A DNA stretch of 64,000 nt from Microvelia longipes (GCA_018340805.1 JACMZG010001913.1:32200435-32264434), one strand, 5' to 3'. Counted from the first letter of the stretch, positions 10,905 through 25,074 are shown. Notes: generated from the letters alone by a model not told the origin. Made by a program: numbers and translations.

Positions 10905-11002
10905 GAAATATCAATGATTCCGATGGGAAGCAAGTAGATATGAAGTCGAACCAGTGGTTTGGCGCCACCGTCGCCAGCTCAGGAGAGGACGGCATTGTCC
11001 TG
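10905..11002 (+). CDS. Integrin alpha chain, internal exon (start of a beta-propeller FG-GAP blade)
   Basis: Integrin alpha subunits are single-pass membrane receptors that pair with a beta subunit and bind extracellular matrix. This exon starts after a pyrimidine-rich acceptor ending TTTCAG and ends at donor CTG|GTGAGT. It supplies 2 bases of a split codon plus 32 codons. The peptide contains the family signature KSNQWFGATV followed by SSGEDGIVL, which opens propeller blade 2 in integrin alpha chains. The exon ends in phase 0. Its continuation is the exon at 61315, which begins ACAPRY, exactly what the family has next. The CAPRY version resembles the PS2/alphaV/alpha5 group rather than the CAHRY of laminin-binding chains; this is from family knowledge and only suggests the subgroup. 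No preceding exon could be found in the first 10.9 kb. GC content is clearly higher than in the flanking intron. Confidence 0.94.
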
Positions 11003-11035
11003 GTGAGTTTCGATATTTTTCATAGTATTTGAGTC

Positions 11036-11733
11036 TTTTTTACGCTTGAACCTGTGGGGTCATTTTAGCGTTTCTACTCGGTCAAAAGATGCTTTTTTGA
11101 TAACCCCTAGTGTGCAAACACTGCTACTAGGGAAGACTTCAGTACTTCTACCATCCTATACTCATATCTTTACGGCACTGCACCTGTGATGAGTTTGGCT
11201 AGTATATTTTCTCTAGTCCCACTAGCTACTCTGATTTCATTAGTTTCATCCAGCCTGCCAGTTACTAGTTTATCAATTTCACAAGTTCTTTTAGTTTCAC
11301 CTGATACTCGTTATAATTACTGCTCTTTTCATTCCGATACAAACCGACGGGGAGAAACGCGGATAGCAACGCTCAAACTAGAGTGCATAAATAATATACC
11401 GTATGATTAATTATTAACATGGCCCTAACCTGATAGGTAAAGTACCGTAGATCATTAGCAAGCGTTAGCCCTGAGTCGTGGGCCCACAGACATTGCTAAA
11501 TCTAAGTCCCTTCTTTCACAGTGCTCGGTCCGAAGATTCAGTATCTTTCCGACCATCTACCGACCATGATTGTCATTTCATGAAGAAACGTGCATCCAGA
11601 CTTGTCTCAGACGAAATTCAACCCCGCGTTTGCGTAAAAGCCAAAGGAAACCTAGACTGGGTTGGCGGGCCTTGAATCCAAGGCCCATCAAAAAAAAAAA
11701 AAACGGGTACAAGGGATAACCTTATGTAGGGAT
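11036..11733 (-). mobile_element. Long tRNA-headed SINE (type 1), antisense, head missing
   Basis: Reading the minus strand, the order of blocks matches the complete sense copy at 25257-26222. Near the head side are AAGGTTATCCCTTGTACC, then GGCCCGCCAACCCAG, GAGACAAGTCTGGAT and TGGTCGGAAAGATACTGA, with AACGCTAAA ATGACCCC-like sequence and a poly-A run at the far end. The tRNA-like head itself is absent. The copy starts only 33 bp downstream of the integrin splice donor, in opposite orientation to the gene. It is more diverged than the sense copy. Confidence 0.72.
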
Positions 11734-12090
11734 TTATTTTTTAACAAAAAAATTATTCTTAAGTTTTAGCTGTGCCGGAACATAATTTAGTACGAAGACA
11801 TTAACCCGCAATAATGACTTCATGAATTCATGAAACGCGGAAAAATGATTTGATCAATATGAGATTTAGCACAAATGTATTCATGTATAAGACCAACATT
11901 AGTGCCAAGTTTCATAACCCTCTCAGCATGAGTTTCATTTTTTATCGAATGACTTGTTAAGTTAATTGGTTTTTTAACAAATCGAAGAATGTATCGATTA
12001 AGTTGTAATTTGGTTCAAGTATATTCTTTTATGTCATTAATAAGTATAAAAAGTTACGTTTGAATACGGCAATTACGGTTTGTTGCATCT
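11734..12090. other. No recognised feature
   Basis: AT-rich. The motif AGTGCCAAGTTTCATAACCC (11910) resembles sequence at 23140 and may be a shared old repeat tail. Confidence 0.4.
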
Positions 12091-12094
12091 AAAA

Positions 12095-12240
12095 AGTTAT
12101 GGTGAAGACGTTTTGCAGAATAAATTTGGTGATTTTCTATTCTAAGGTTTGGGAAAGTGATTTCGTACAAAGTAGTAAGGGTGAGCTTAGAGAATCCGAT
12201 GTGTTTGAGGAAAAAATCCGGATACCCCGAGTCCTATTTT
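12095..12240 (+). mobile_element. Diverged dispersed repeat (family G)
   Basis: GTGAAGACGTTTTGCAGAAT, TTTGGTGATTTTCTATTC, GAGAATCCGATGTGTTTGAG and GGATACCCCGAG occur in the same order as in the family G copy at 32585-32722. Family assignment is by shared block order only. Confidence 0.45.
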
Positions 12241-15200
12241 TTAAACTGTTTCATGTACCGGACAGCGCATAAAAACTCAGTTAGCATTTTATTAGAAGTT
12301 GCATTTTAGTGGAATATACTCTGTCAGTATTAGTACAAAAAATAATAATAATTTTTAGATAGCTTTTATCTAAATTAAAGTCTTTTAGTCGCATTTCGTA
12401 CAAATTTTGTGCTATTTACTTAAGAGACGATAGCCGGATGAGCTACTGTCAGGTAATAATGTATATTTTCTATTTCATGTAATCTTATAGTACTTAGATT
12501 TCTTTTAAAACAGAAATATAAACTTTTTGAAATATACCTTTACTTTGATAGACATTTCATTACGAGTTTAAATTGCACATCAAAATCAGTGGCGCGTACA
12601 AGCCGGCTTCTTTTATAAAGTTTATTGCCGATATCCCAATTAAGAAGCTATAGGTTACTAGCAATTATAAAAGTTTCACAAGCGAATGGAAAAGGTATAA
12701 AACACGATACGTGAATAAATGAGCCACACAAGAAGTGGCGTAGGTTCTATGAAAAATATCAAATGGCGATGCTTTAACTGTCAAGAACCCACAAAACTCT
12801 TGAGACCACCCCGTTCATAGTGGGATCTTTGTTTAGATCGTTCATCATAACAGATCAGACACCATCGTGACGCTCTGACAATGTACCCTTTGATTGTACT
12901 CGACACATTTATAGGAGGTTCATCGACTTTATTATACTCTCTCTTTAAATGTTATAAGATTTAATATAACACCTATAACTCCTGAACAAATAAACATGTA
13001 GATTATTTTGAAAAGAATACATGAAAGTGAATTAAAAGATATTAGAATAAGAAAACGAAATATAACCATACAAAAATAAACAGAATTGAAAAAAAAAATG
13101 AATAGAATTAAAAGTGAGATCAAAAATAAACAGAATCAAAAAATAAAATAATTTACCCTAAAAAAAAGATGAAATAAATAAAAAAATAATGAATGATCAA
13201 AATCATCTATCATCAAAGAAAATAAACAAAGAAATGTTTGATATCAAAACATACGATGAAGAAGGTATAAGGTAAACAATACGGGTAAAGCTCGCTCGCC
13301 TTGATTCACACCCTATTCTTTTGTTAAAGAAATCCATCTATCACTGACTATCCCTTTATATCGTCGAGCCGATATCAAGATTATAGCTCGGTCATTCTAT
13401 TATCATTTGTCTACCGCGATGACAGCTTCAAATTTTAGTTTATACCGTTATTTAAGTTAATTTTTTTAAAAAAATTATTGAATGTTTGACTTATTTGATT
13501 TATTTACTTTATTGAAATGTGATTGTAGTTTAATTTGACTATGTTATTATTGTTATGATTAAAATGCAAATTATCACTAAACTTTTAAGTATATTAATAA
13601 TTATTATTATTGGAAATTCGTTTAATAAATTTTGTCATGTTTCCCTTAATCGCGTTGGACTGAACTTGTGTAAACAAGCAAACAATCATCAAAATTCTAT
13701 TAGATAGTTAATGAAACACAAGTAAAATGATTGGTTATGATTTAAAATAATGAACAATATATTTCTAAAGTATTTTTGTTTATTTATAATTTGTACGTTT
13801 ATCGCAGATGTTCTTATAAAAAAAACTCCCAAACACATTAATAAAAATTCAAAATGGCTGATTGCAGTTTCATATAATCTTTTCTTTATATATCTTTTAC
13901 CCATATTCTTGTCTCATATACTTTTATAGAAAAAAACATGGTTGAAGAAGAGAAATTGGCTTTCCTGAGCTGTATAAATCACTTTAGACAAAGCCTGAGC
14001 GGTGGAAACCTCAGTGTAACCTTCTATGGTTACCAGACTGTTGGAAAGAGGTCCTGCCCTTAAAAAGACAACAATATATCTCTGAGCACGGTGCATAATC
14101 AAATTAAACTTAGCTATACTTTGAAAATATATTTATATGTATGCAAGTTATTAGCGAATACTTATGGTGCAATCGCAAATATTATTTAAGAAAAAGATAT
14201 TTTCTAAGATTGAAACGTAAATGAAAAAATAATTAAAACTAGGTGTAATGCTATTAAATTTAAACATACTTATGGTTATTTTTTGTTTGTTATGGAAGGA
14301 CATATGGTCAGAATAGGGAAAATGTAAGAAACCGCAGCCATTGTCTTCTCATTTCGTCCTTTCTCTCATGTCACGAGAAGGAGGTCCTGAAAATGGAGGC
14401 GGGGCAGCAAAAAAAATCTAGCTTCTTGTCTTGATTTTTTCTTTTTGTTTTTAAATGCAGTCACCTATCTTTTGTTGAAAAAAAGTTCTTAAAATGCACT
14501 TAACTTGATTTTCATTGGTCGAAAGACTTTTAAGGATATCTTAAAAAGGAAAATGTGTATCCTTTTTTTTGCCTTGTCTTAAAAGATAAAAAAATCTTTA
14601 CTGGAATTTTTATAAGTTTGTTTCTTAAAGCGATTTTTTTATAAGGAAAAAGCGAGGTAAGATATTTAAGATAAAAGCATTTGATGAAAAACCATCTGAC
14701 GACAAATATATAAGAAGGATGTTAAGACAAATAGAGGACATAGCTCGGTTGGCATATGGCTTTTAAATTCCGTCGGTATTAAAAAGGAATTTTAAATTAT
14801 TGGTCTTAGGAAAATAAGAGAAAATGAAAAAAATCTCAGATGAAAAAGAGACGACAAATAAAATAAGAGACTTTGAGACAAGGTTAAATATTATTTTTAC
14901 CTGTGTTTGAATTAATAGTATTATTGGACAATGATGAGCGATGTGAGATGAGAACCAAATGTTTAATAATATAGCAATTTTGTGTATTCGATGCTTTTTC
15001 CAATAAATCTTATGTAAATGTTCATGGTTGTTGGCGGAAGCAAGTAGAGCTTGCTTGCAATTGTAAGTTGAATCTTGAAGCATTGTTAGCTTTGAAAATC
15101 GTACATTTATATGTAAAAGAAAACCCTATTTATCTAATTATATAGACATAAACATGGATTAGACCTTGCTCAAGTAAGATCCTAGACAAGGGTGTACAGA

Positions 15201-17011
15201 TATAGACCAAAAAATCAATTTGAATCAAATTTGTTTACAGCATTGGAAAGTTGGAACCTTCGGGATCAAGTTCGGCAGTCAACGTTTTTTTAACTTATTT
15301 TTTTATCCAATTTTTGGTTCAGCTATAAAAGCTTGAGACCTAATTTTAGTATTATGACTAATTTGATTACAGAAGTTTAGGTAACATAAATAATTTATTA
15401 GTGAAGGATAGATGCATTATTTTGTACAAAAAAGACTTTTTATACAAAAGTTGCAGTGCATGGGTTTTATACCTATACCCTCTAAATCTAATAAAAGGTA
15501 TGCATCAAATCTAATGATTGATGCAATAAATTTTAATTTATTATTTACTTGAATTTAATTCTATTTATTAGAGATAAATGTGTCAATGTGTCAATTTATA
15601 TTTTGTTTTTTTCAAACCCACCTTTAAATTTGTTAGCCGTTTCCCCATGAGAAATTAGGATTCTAGGTAGATAACAAGGTAGGAGAAAATCTCTTGTTTC
15701 CCCTTCTCTGTATCTGACGTATATTTTACAGGAGAGGGATGAATCAATATAAAATTGTGAACAATTGTAATATATAAAGAGCGACCTTACTTCAACCTAG
15801 TAGCCAAATGCCAAACTTGAAATTTAATATAATATTTAATAATTTTTCGCCCAAAAGAATTTATTAAACTTATTTTACAAAACTATATCAACAAATATAT
15901 AAAATTTAAACTAATCAAACATTATACTTAAATTTTAATTAAAATATAACCATTTTTTATTAAAAATGGTTATTTATTTTGCAATTGCTCTTAAATGAAG
16001 AATCTCGGTAATTTGGTAATAGGAAATTTATATGGGTGGATGTGATACATGCTTAATTTAATGGCACACAAGATTTGTCACGAAGGCACTGGTGAATGTA
16101 ACCCATAACATAACACTCTATCGTATGACGCTATTGAGACTATCATAGCGATGATATAATTTTTGTACAGGTCTCTATGCTTTTATGCTGGAGACCGAAA
16201 ATTACGGAAGATAAAATATCATTCTTAAGAATACATTTCGTAAAAATATTCTCTTTCCTTCAAAGAGTGTCTTCTTAAAAATCTACCATGGTTATATTTT
16301 TACTTGTAACAAGTGTTTAAAGACAGTATAATTGGAGCCTCAAAGAAATGTAAATGATGATTTAAGTTACCGAATTGTCAAAAAAATGTATAAATTATGT
16401 TATATGAAAAATGATTATGATTATATGAAAAAATGTTGATCTGATTTTAAATTATCAGGGCTTTTAGTCCGTGCAGTATTACATGAATTTTAACTTTTCC
16501 TCATTTATACCGTTGGTATATAGGAAAAGTATTGTGTTTTTAAAAAAAATCTTTATTGCGGGTTAATGAGGTTAATTTCCGGATTGCACTACTACAACTA
16601 TACACTGATTTTTATGCAAAGTTTCAACTCTCAGCATAAATACATTGGAGGCTAAGATGGTATAACAGACAGACAGACACACACACTTATTTACACCATT
16701 TCATTATTTTATTTTGAAAATTTATAAATATTTCAAATGTATAAATATATTTATTATATTTCGGAAAATAGTAAAAAAGCCTTAGAAATAATAACCTATA
16801 CATAAATATGAACTAATTTTCAAGAAAACTTATTTTAGAGAAAATAACAGCCTAAATTACAATAGAAAAGAAACGAAAAAAATGCATTAAAAAACGTATC
16901 AAATATTTAATTTACGAGTATGTTTATATTTTGATTAGCACGTAATATACTCGTGGGACGTTCTGAAAATAAACGCCCTTTAGTAGGATGACTCCAAGAG
17001 GAAAAAGAAAA
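12241..17011. other. 4.8 kb AT-rich intron sequence, no gene supported
   Basis: Several short open frames exist but are AT-driven and lack motifs. A piece near 16480-16690 (GGAAAAGTATTGTG, later AACAGACAGACAGACACAC) looks like an old repeat tail also hinted at near 18890, 21040 and 47555. Nothing else could be named. Confidence 0.5.
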
Positions 17012-17250
17012 TACGGGCCTTCGGCCCGTAGCCGCTACGCGGCCTCGGCGCTTTGCGCCTCGTCCGCTCCGCGGCGTTGGCCCACCGGGCCGCTTCGCGG
17101 CCCGGGGGCCTCCCTGCGGCCGCTTTGCGGCCACATTGTTGTTGGTTTGTATTATGTGTTGTTCTTGTTACATGGCATTTTGCCATGTATCTAGCGAATT
17201 TTCACAGCCTTTCCACACAGGCCCGCTTCGCGGCCTGAGAGGCTTTCTCG
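17012..17250 (-). repeat. GC-rich hairpin array of copy A
   Basis: A run of palindromes far richer in GC than the surroundings. Examples are TACGGGCCTTCGGCCCGTA, GCCGCTACGCGGC, GGGCCGCTTCGCGGCCC and TACATGGCATTTTGCCATG. On the minus strand most loops are GAA, GTA or GGA. Open frames here on both strands are artefacts of the palindromes. Confidence 0.9.
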
Positions 17251-17332
17251 CAAATTTGATTTTGCTAATTGAGATTTTATTCATACTCTATTATTAATAG
17301 TATGCTATAATATTAAAATTAAGAAGCATTAT

Positions 17333-17700
17333 TGTGCCGGCAATCGCGCAACAATCGTCACGGAATTCATTCTAGCTACACAAATTTAAAGTCAGACAGC
17401 TTTAACTTTCACAGAGTTTTATTGGTATAAGTATCGATACGAAGAAGGAACAACTGTAACATAAAACGTCCCGTTTTCGCGAACAATAATCGAACAAGAA
17501 CCCGTAAAAACCCATTTGAACCTTGGTTAGAACCCGTAAAGAATATTTTACCGTCTAAACTAATAAATCTTGAAACGAATCAAAAAACTAGAATAAAATA
17601 CGTCAAACATAATTCTTCCCTGACAGTGTTGTCCAAAACAAAAACATTAAAAAAAACAAAACAAATATAGATAAAAATAAACCTAGCGGCGGCCGCGACA
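17333..17700. mobile_element. Putative solo LTR (368 bp, TG...CA) inside copy A
   Basis: The segment begins TGTGCCGGCAATCG and ends GGCGGCCGCGACA, so its ends are TGT and ACA. It is flanked by ATTAT and ATTAC, a near-identical 5-bp target duplication. Copy B lacks it exactly: there TTTTTGTTTATAATGCTTG is continuous on the element's strand. The size, TG...CA ends and 5-bp duplication fit an LTR left after recombination. I did not find a full element of this type in the window. Confidence 0.65.
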
Positions 17701-17751
17701 ATTACAAACAAAAATATATTCATGATTTTATTTTTTAATAAAAATGCCGTT

Positions 17752-17886
17752 TCCGTCACTAAAGATTGCCTGACTGAGCTCAAACCGGTCGCAATCGTTT
17801 TAGAATGACTTCGACCATATAAAGACTACTTCGAGGTTCTTCCGCTTTACGGGCCTGCTTAGCTCGGCGTGGTTAGTGGAAGCCAT
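17752..17886 (-). pseudogene. Frame-shifted copy of the element's small basic ORF
   Basis: The ATG (17886-17884, minus) is followed by GCTTCCACTAACCACGCCG. Compared with copy B one base is missing near the fifth codon, which destroys the frame. The downstream sequence still aligns codon by codon, but carries a TGA in place of the TCA serine codon near the end. The conserved termination position is still visible. Confidence 0.6.
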
Positions 17887-18333
17887 TTTTGTCCTGTCTC
17901 TGGGACAGCAGGCTTACCAGAATGGAGCAAGAGGTAGAGGCCCCTCTTTTATACTATACCACCACCCTCTAACACTACTGAACCCAACAGATATCGTACG
18001 AGTCTTTGACCTAGACGTATACATATATACAAGATTATATATATATGTATACCGTTTGCGCCATTTGTGATGGTTCGATTGAGCTGAAATTGGTCTTAAT
18101 CGACTCAGCTAGCCGTCTACTTTAATACGAGATACCTTGTTTTAAAGCCATTTCAAGTTTCAAAAAATTTTTTTTTTCATGACGTCATAACTTTGGTTGA
18201 TGACGTCATAATGTTTTTATAAACAATAGGCCTCGTAACCTCCTCGACATCTCGCGATTTGCAAAGTTTCGTTTCAATTTGAGAACGCCTTCGAGAGTTA
18301 TCGTTCGCCATACGAAAGGGTAGAAACTCTTAC

Positions 18334-18334
<1 letters not shown>

Positions 18335-18388
<54 letters not shown>
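18335..18388. repeat. (TA)n microsatellite within copy A
   Basis: An uninterrupted TA tract. Copy B has a shorter, TATG-interrupted tract at the same relative position. Confidence 0.95.
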
Positions 18389-18389
<1 letters not shown>

Positions 18390-18515
18390 TTTTTCGGACA
18401 TACTTTTTTGTTATCAGGAAGCCAATAGGAACCGATTCCGCTCACTCCCACCCTCAACTTCCGTCATCCGAACAACCTCATAAGCGTCATTTTCATAATG
18501 AAAATTCGCTAAAAC

Positions 18516-20215
<1,700 letters not shown>

Positions 20216-20370
20216 TATATTAATAGTAAAAGTTTTTAATTTTGACCATAATATCTTGAGGTATTCTTAGAAACATACCTTAAGGATACATTTTTGTGGC
20301 CATAACTAGGCACAAGAGGACTCTAAAGGTCAAACAAATTGTAATTTAAGTTTATATTTAGTTTAGTTTA

Positions 20371-20374
20371 TATA

Positions 20375-20439
<65 letters not shown>

Positions 20440-20448
20440 ATATATTAC
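20371..20448. repeat. (TA)n microsatellite
   Basis: Nearly uninterrupted TA tract. Confidence 0.95.
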
Positions 20449-21035
20449 ATACATACTTTTAGCAACATCAGGACGTAAGGAAAATCAATTTCCCCCTCTG
20501 TTTCGTTATCCGAACACAATCTGTCATTTTTAGATTAAACTTTCCCAGAAAAATTTTATTTCAGAATAAAACATCTCAACATGATAATATTAAAAAAAAA
20601 GAAATTAAAAATTTCTAAAGAATTCACGCTTATTCTGGAAATGTAATATTAATAAATTTTATAATTTATTAGGGAAAAATCTTTTAAGCTTTTAAACATC
20701 TTTATGTCTTGTGCTATAACAAAGAATAATTAACCATTAACGAGAATTAAATGACGAGTGTAATACTCAAACCGTATATGGTGGTCTTTGCCTTTAACTA
20801 ATTATAATAAACATAAAATTGATGTATTTGTGATTTATGCCATTAATGCAGTTTTCTCCGTACAAATGGTGCCTTTCTTTATGCAAATTATCTCTTGAGT
20901 TTGCATATAATAATAATAAATAGCAAATTATTTCTATCTGAACACCTCAGGTTAATTGAATTTTATAATCGATATATCTGTTTTTAGTTCTTAGTAAAAA
21001 TAAGTCTTTTAAGTAAATTTGTATTCTTTGTACTT
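20449..21035. other. No recognised feature
   Basis: AT-rich. Nothing supportable. Confidence 0.45.
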
Positions 21036-21260
21036 TCCCTCGTCAAGGGAAAGTATTGTCTTCACCCTATAAATACGAAACCGGGGTTTTACCATAATTA
21101 TTCGTTTCAGCCATTTTCATGACGTTCTAAGTGTTTTTTATCATACACACAGTTATGCGTGACACTGTTAAGACAGACACACAGTCTGTCTTAACACTGC
21201 AGTCTGTCTTGTCACGCATAACTCCCGCTGTATTAATGCTTGAAGGTTAGAAAATATCTC
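21036..21260 (+). mobile_element. Repeat fragment related to the 40-47 kb array, with a hairpin
   Basis: CATTTTCATGACGTTCTAAG, GTTTTTTATCAT and GTTATGCGTGAC are the reverse complement of blocks in each unit of the 40045-47549 array (AGAAGTTATGCGTGACC through AAACGTCATGAAAACGCC). The segment 21153-21229 folds on itself: GTTATGCGTGACA pairs with TGTCACGCATAAC, and AAGACAGAC pairs with GTCTGTCTT. Confidence 0.6.
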
Positions 21261-21264
21261 TAAA

Positions 21265-21375
21265 TTATTATTTAGAGATATAATTATTATTATTATTATA
21301 ATTATTATTATTATAGGTATAATGATTATTATTATTTACCTTTAAATTTAATTATATTTAATTATATTTAGGTTA
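21265..21375. repeat. (TTA)n-rich low-complexity tract
   Basis: Repeated ATTATTATT and TTTAATTATA. Confidence 0.85.
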
Positions 21376-21635
21376 TTACCTAAATATTCTAAGGTTGAGC
21401 TCATCGAGACCGCATTAATACCGCCTTAATCTTTGGGGTCGATACGATCACTCAAAGTACTCAAAGTCAGGGTACCTGGGAGATCGAATCCTGGTAAGGA
21501 CGATAGTTTTTATCGTTTTATTAACGTTTATATATATTTACTTAATGTATATTTTTAAAAAAATATTACAATAAAAATAATGTAAAATAATGTAAAATCT
21601 GTTTCTTAAAGTTTTTTTTATCGTAACAACAAAAT

Positions 21636-22056
21636 AATTCTAGCGCGGTGGTCCGCATGTCGGGCGAATTTCTTTTGGAATGCGTGTTTCCTTTCTAAAC
21701 AATAAATTTCTTGTTTAAGGTTCCGGTTTATGCTTTGTAACCGGTTTCTGTGTTGTTCAAAGGGAATGCGCTAAAAACATTAAAAGAGACCAATTGAGCA
21801 TTAAACTATTGCAAATAATGATATGCACTGCCAATTTTAGTGGCATAGTATTGTATAGCCAACAGGATAATTGTGCTCAGGATAATTTCCTTTGAAAAAT
21901 ACAGACAAAATAAGTTACAAGTAGTGCTTGATAATTGAGTAACTACTCAAGTTATAAAGCATAAACCGGAACCTTAAGAAAGAAATGGGTTGTTTAGCAT
22001 GGAAACACGCATTCCAAAGTAAATTCGCCTTACATGCGGACCACCGCGCTAGAATT
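21636..22056. mobile_element. Fold-back element, family F (best copy)
   Basis: The ends AATTCTAGCGCGGTGGTCCG and CGGACCACCGCGCTAGAATT are inverted repeats. The arms continue inward for about 110 bp through GGAATGCGTGTTTCC and AAGGTTCCGGTTTATGCTTT. The central 200 bp have no coding frame. Related partial copies are at 3113-3335, 9574-10470 and 54480-54545. Structure suggests a non-autonomous fold-back transposon. Confidence 0.8.
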
Positions 22057-23150
22057 TTAGACACTTAGCAATAAAAAAAAAAAAAAAACGTCGCGAACAA
22101 AGTGATGTTACCCTTTTCAAGTTCGGGCTATATGTTGATGCAGTGTCTAGTTACTTGAGGCACCGTTTGCTACTGGCTTTTATGCATTCTTAGTTATCAA
22201 AAAGTGTTTTATAATAATTATACAATAACTGATGACTCATGGTGTCTAAGACACGAAACTATGAGCACGTATTTCTCTCACGATCCAATAGATCTATTAT
22301 AGAATAATTACTTCTTCTAAAAGAATAATTGAGGGATTATAATTTATTAATAGCAGTCTTAAACTATGGGGGCTTTAATGATGTTTATGATTAGACTTAT
22401 TCAAAGTGTTATAATAAAGCACGTAGCATGTACATGCACACCCTTGGACGAACGGTAAGACCCGTTCTCGTACCATTATGGAAATGAAGGAGCAGTAGCC
22501 ACGTGGAGATCGGCACTTGAAAGCGGAGAAGTTAAGGGGTTTGGAACGAATGCTGATGAATAATTAATTTGAAGCTGCAGACGGTAATAAATGCTTGGCG
22601 AACTTGTGACTAATCATGCTCAATCAGCAAGGTTAGAATTGACCCTTGCTGTTAAGTGTCTTCACAACATACACCTTTCTAGAGACTCACAGCTTTGAAG
22701 TCTGTAACGGTTAACTCTTTTAAAGTTCCTAGAAGACAAGACCAACTATTATTGAAAAATATAAGGGCTATGTTAAAAACTTGATTTAAGTGAAACTTAT
22801 TAGATGCATTCGTAGGATAAATACACAAAGAAATTGTAAAATTGACAAATACATACAAAATACATGAAGATACAAATACATGATCAGTAAAAAGGTGAAG
22901 CAAAAAAGGTGGTGAAAAATTACACAAAAAATCACATAAAATAACACAAAGAAAAACAAGAAAGAACGCACTGAGTCAGGTTTCACAATGTATCATATGA
23001 AATCAGAAAGCCGTAGGCCTCTTGCTTGTTCCGCCACCGAGAATTTTGTTGAAATTTTTATCTAGTCATTCTTGCGGGTTAATGATGTCGCTCATACTTC
23101 GAAAACAATAGGGATCGGGACATTAACAAGGCTAATTTTTGTGCCAAGTT
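22057..23150. other. Mostly AT-rich; one unidentified GC-richer patch
   Basis: A poly-A run is at 22075-22088. 22430-22610 is GC-richer (CCGTTCTCGTACC, CACGTGGAGATCGGCACTTG) but has stops in all frames I followed, and I cannot name it. 23080-23155 contains a repeat-tail motif (GTGCCAAGTTTCATCTCG). Confidence 0.4.
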
Positions 23151-23156
23151 TCATCT

Positions 23157-23158
23157 CG

Positions 23159-23217
<59 letters not shown>

Positions 23218-23222
23218 TAATA

Positions 23223-23312
<90 letters not shown>
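23157..23312. repeat. (TA)n microsatellite
   Basis: About 155 bp of TA with slips. Open frames on both strands are repeats of Tyr-Ile. Confidence 0.95.
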
Positions 23313-23635
23313 AAACCCTGAAGTATATACATGCATATATTTTTGTTTAGTAAGTTGCCTTCTAAAACTCTACCACCCCTCTCTTTCTTTATGACCATAA
23401 CCTTATAAGCATACAATCATTACTTTAACCGCGCAGGTCCTAAATTCAGAGGTAAGCATACTTCCTGATGTTTTCCTACACTGTTTTGCCACAAAACTTG
23501 CGTTTTGCACCTTTGTTTAGCGAAGATGCATTATGAAACTTTTGCTATAACTACGAGAAGGTAAGGTTGCTCCTATTTTTTATCTCATACAAATCCATGG
23601 GGTCAGAAAACAGCACATTACCCATGCAGAACTGT

Positions 23636-23915
23636 ACAAAACGCATAATAACGTATAGAATTTATAGAACGCATAATAACGTATAGAATTTATAGAACGC
23701 ATAATAACGTATAGAATTATAGAACGCGAATTTATAGAACCATATAACGTATAGAATTTATTAGAACGCATAATAACGTATAGAATTTATAGAACGCATA
23801 ATAACGTATAGAATTTATAGAACGCATAATAACGTATAGAATTTATAGAACGCATAATAACGTATAGAATTTATAGAACGCATAATAACGTATAGAATTT
23901 ATAGAACGCATAATA
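23636..23915 (+). repeat. Minisatellite, 28 bp unit, about 10 copies
   Basis: The unit contains AGAACGCATAATAACGTATA followed by GAATTTAT. Most copies are identical; one near 23720-23750 is shortened. Confidence 0.95.
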
Positions 23916-23919
23916 AACC

Positions 23920-24575
23920 GAATGATTAACAGTTCAGTACAGTGGAAAAATATATATAATGCTATCAATCCAGAACAGAACGCATATAAAACTTTGTAAA
24001 TCATATCTTTTAATATATATTATATTACCCATGATTACAGAACACGCTGTCCACTTGCTGAATTATAAAACATTTTTTATAGCGTGGATCTAAATAAATT
24101 CGACTTAATGATTGAACGGAGTTACATCCTGAAGGCTTATTTTAAGTCTTTGCAGATAAATGTTAAAAAACTTAAATATCCATTTGAGCCAATACTGTTT
24201 TTTGACGCTATACTTCAACTGCATATTCCTTTGACGGCAAAAGCAAAATAACGAACTCATTTAATGTTAGTTTTAAAGTCAAAGGGAATAAACTTTAAAC
24301 CAGTTCAAGTTTAAATCTATTCGATTATTCGAACATAAAAACACTCCTATTTATTAGAAAACAAATTGAAGTACTCGGGTAAAAATTACAGAATATAATT
24401 CCGACACATAACGACTCTAACGAGCCGCAGTTAAATTTGCATTAAGTGCAAAGTTAAACTGCGTTTAAATTAACAAGTTAGAAACATGTAAAACCTAATC
24501 TTTATTACGAATCGTAGTGTTACCTTCCTTTTATCTATTTTATCATTAATTTGATTATTGGTCTCTATAATACTT
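23920..24575. other. No recognised feature
   Basis: AT-rich; nothing supportable. Confidence 0.45.
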
Positions 24576-24809
24576 CTATAGTTTATAGGTTGGGACACTG
24601 AAGAGACTTTTATCGGGCTGTTAAATTATTTTATTTCCATACAATATTTCGCATGTAATCTCCAAGCATATTCAGGTAATTTTCTTTTTCTTTTTGTAGA
24701 TGTAATACATGAATATGCTTGGAGATTACAAGCGAAATATTGTATGGAAATAAAAAATTTAACAGCCCGATAAAAGTCTCTTCAGTGTCCTAACCTATAA
24801 ACTATAGAT
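24576..24809. mobile_element. Near-perfect hairpin element, about 100-bp arms
   Basis: The left arm starts CTATAGTTTATAGGTTGGGA and the right arm ends TCCTAACCTATAAACTATAG. The arms are almost fully complementary through ACTGAAGAGACTTTTATCGG and AATCTCCAAGCATATTCA. The loop is about 30 bp and pyrimidine-rich (TTTTCTTTTTCTTTTTG). High arm identity suggests a young fold-back element or a recent inverted duplication. Confidence 0.85.
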
Positions 24810-25033
24810 CTATTTTATCTTTTCTTTGTCTTAAGTATATTTGAAAATCTGGTTTAATGAATATAATGTAGCTTTATAAATTTAGAACAAAATTTAAATG
24901 AATTAACTTTTACTTTAGTTTATTAATTGCTAAATTCAAAACAATTTAAAAAATAATAATTTTTCAATCTTCAGTAATTTTCAATTTTTTTATTAAATAT
25001 ATATGTGTTAGATATGTATGTATGTATATATAT

Positions 25034-25074
<41 letters not shown>

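Larger units (their letters stand above)
17012..18510 (-). mobile_element. GNA-hairpin element, copy A (inverted relative to copy B)
   Basis: On the minus strand the copy starts AGCGAATTTTCATTATGAAA at 18510 and ends GGCCGAAGGCCCGTA at 17012. Block order equals copy B (58829-60747): terminal palindrome, TA microsatellite, two TGACGTCA sites (18180-18187 and 18201-18208), TATAAAAG, small reading frame, then the array of GC hairpins at 17012-17250. It is preceded by TTTT and followed by TTTT. It contains a 368-bp LTR-like insertion (17333-17700) absent from copy B. Without that insertion and its target duplication it is about 1126 bp, close to the 1143 bp of copy B without its own insertion. 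Two of the GNA loops are mutated here (CTTTG instead of CTTCG on the + strand). Confidence 0.85.

Noticed and set aside
16907..17238. Several overlapping open frames on both strands in the GC-rich patch
   Set aside because: They are shadows of the palindromic hairpin array; both strands are open because of the GC-rich repeats.
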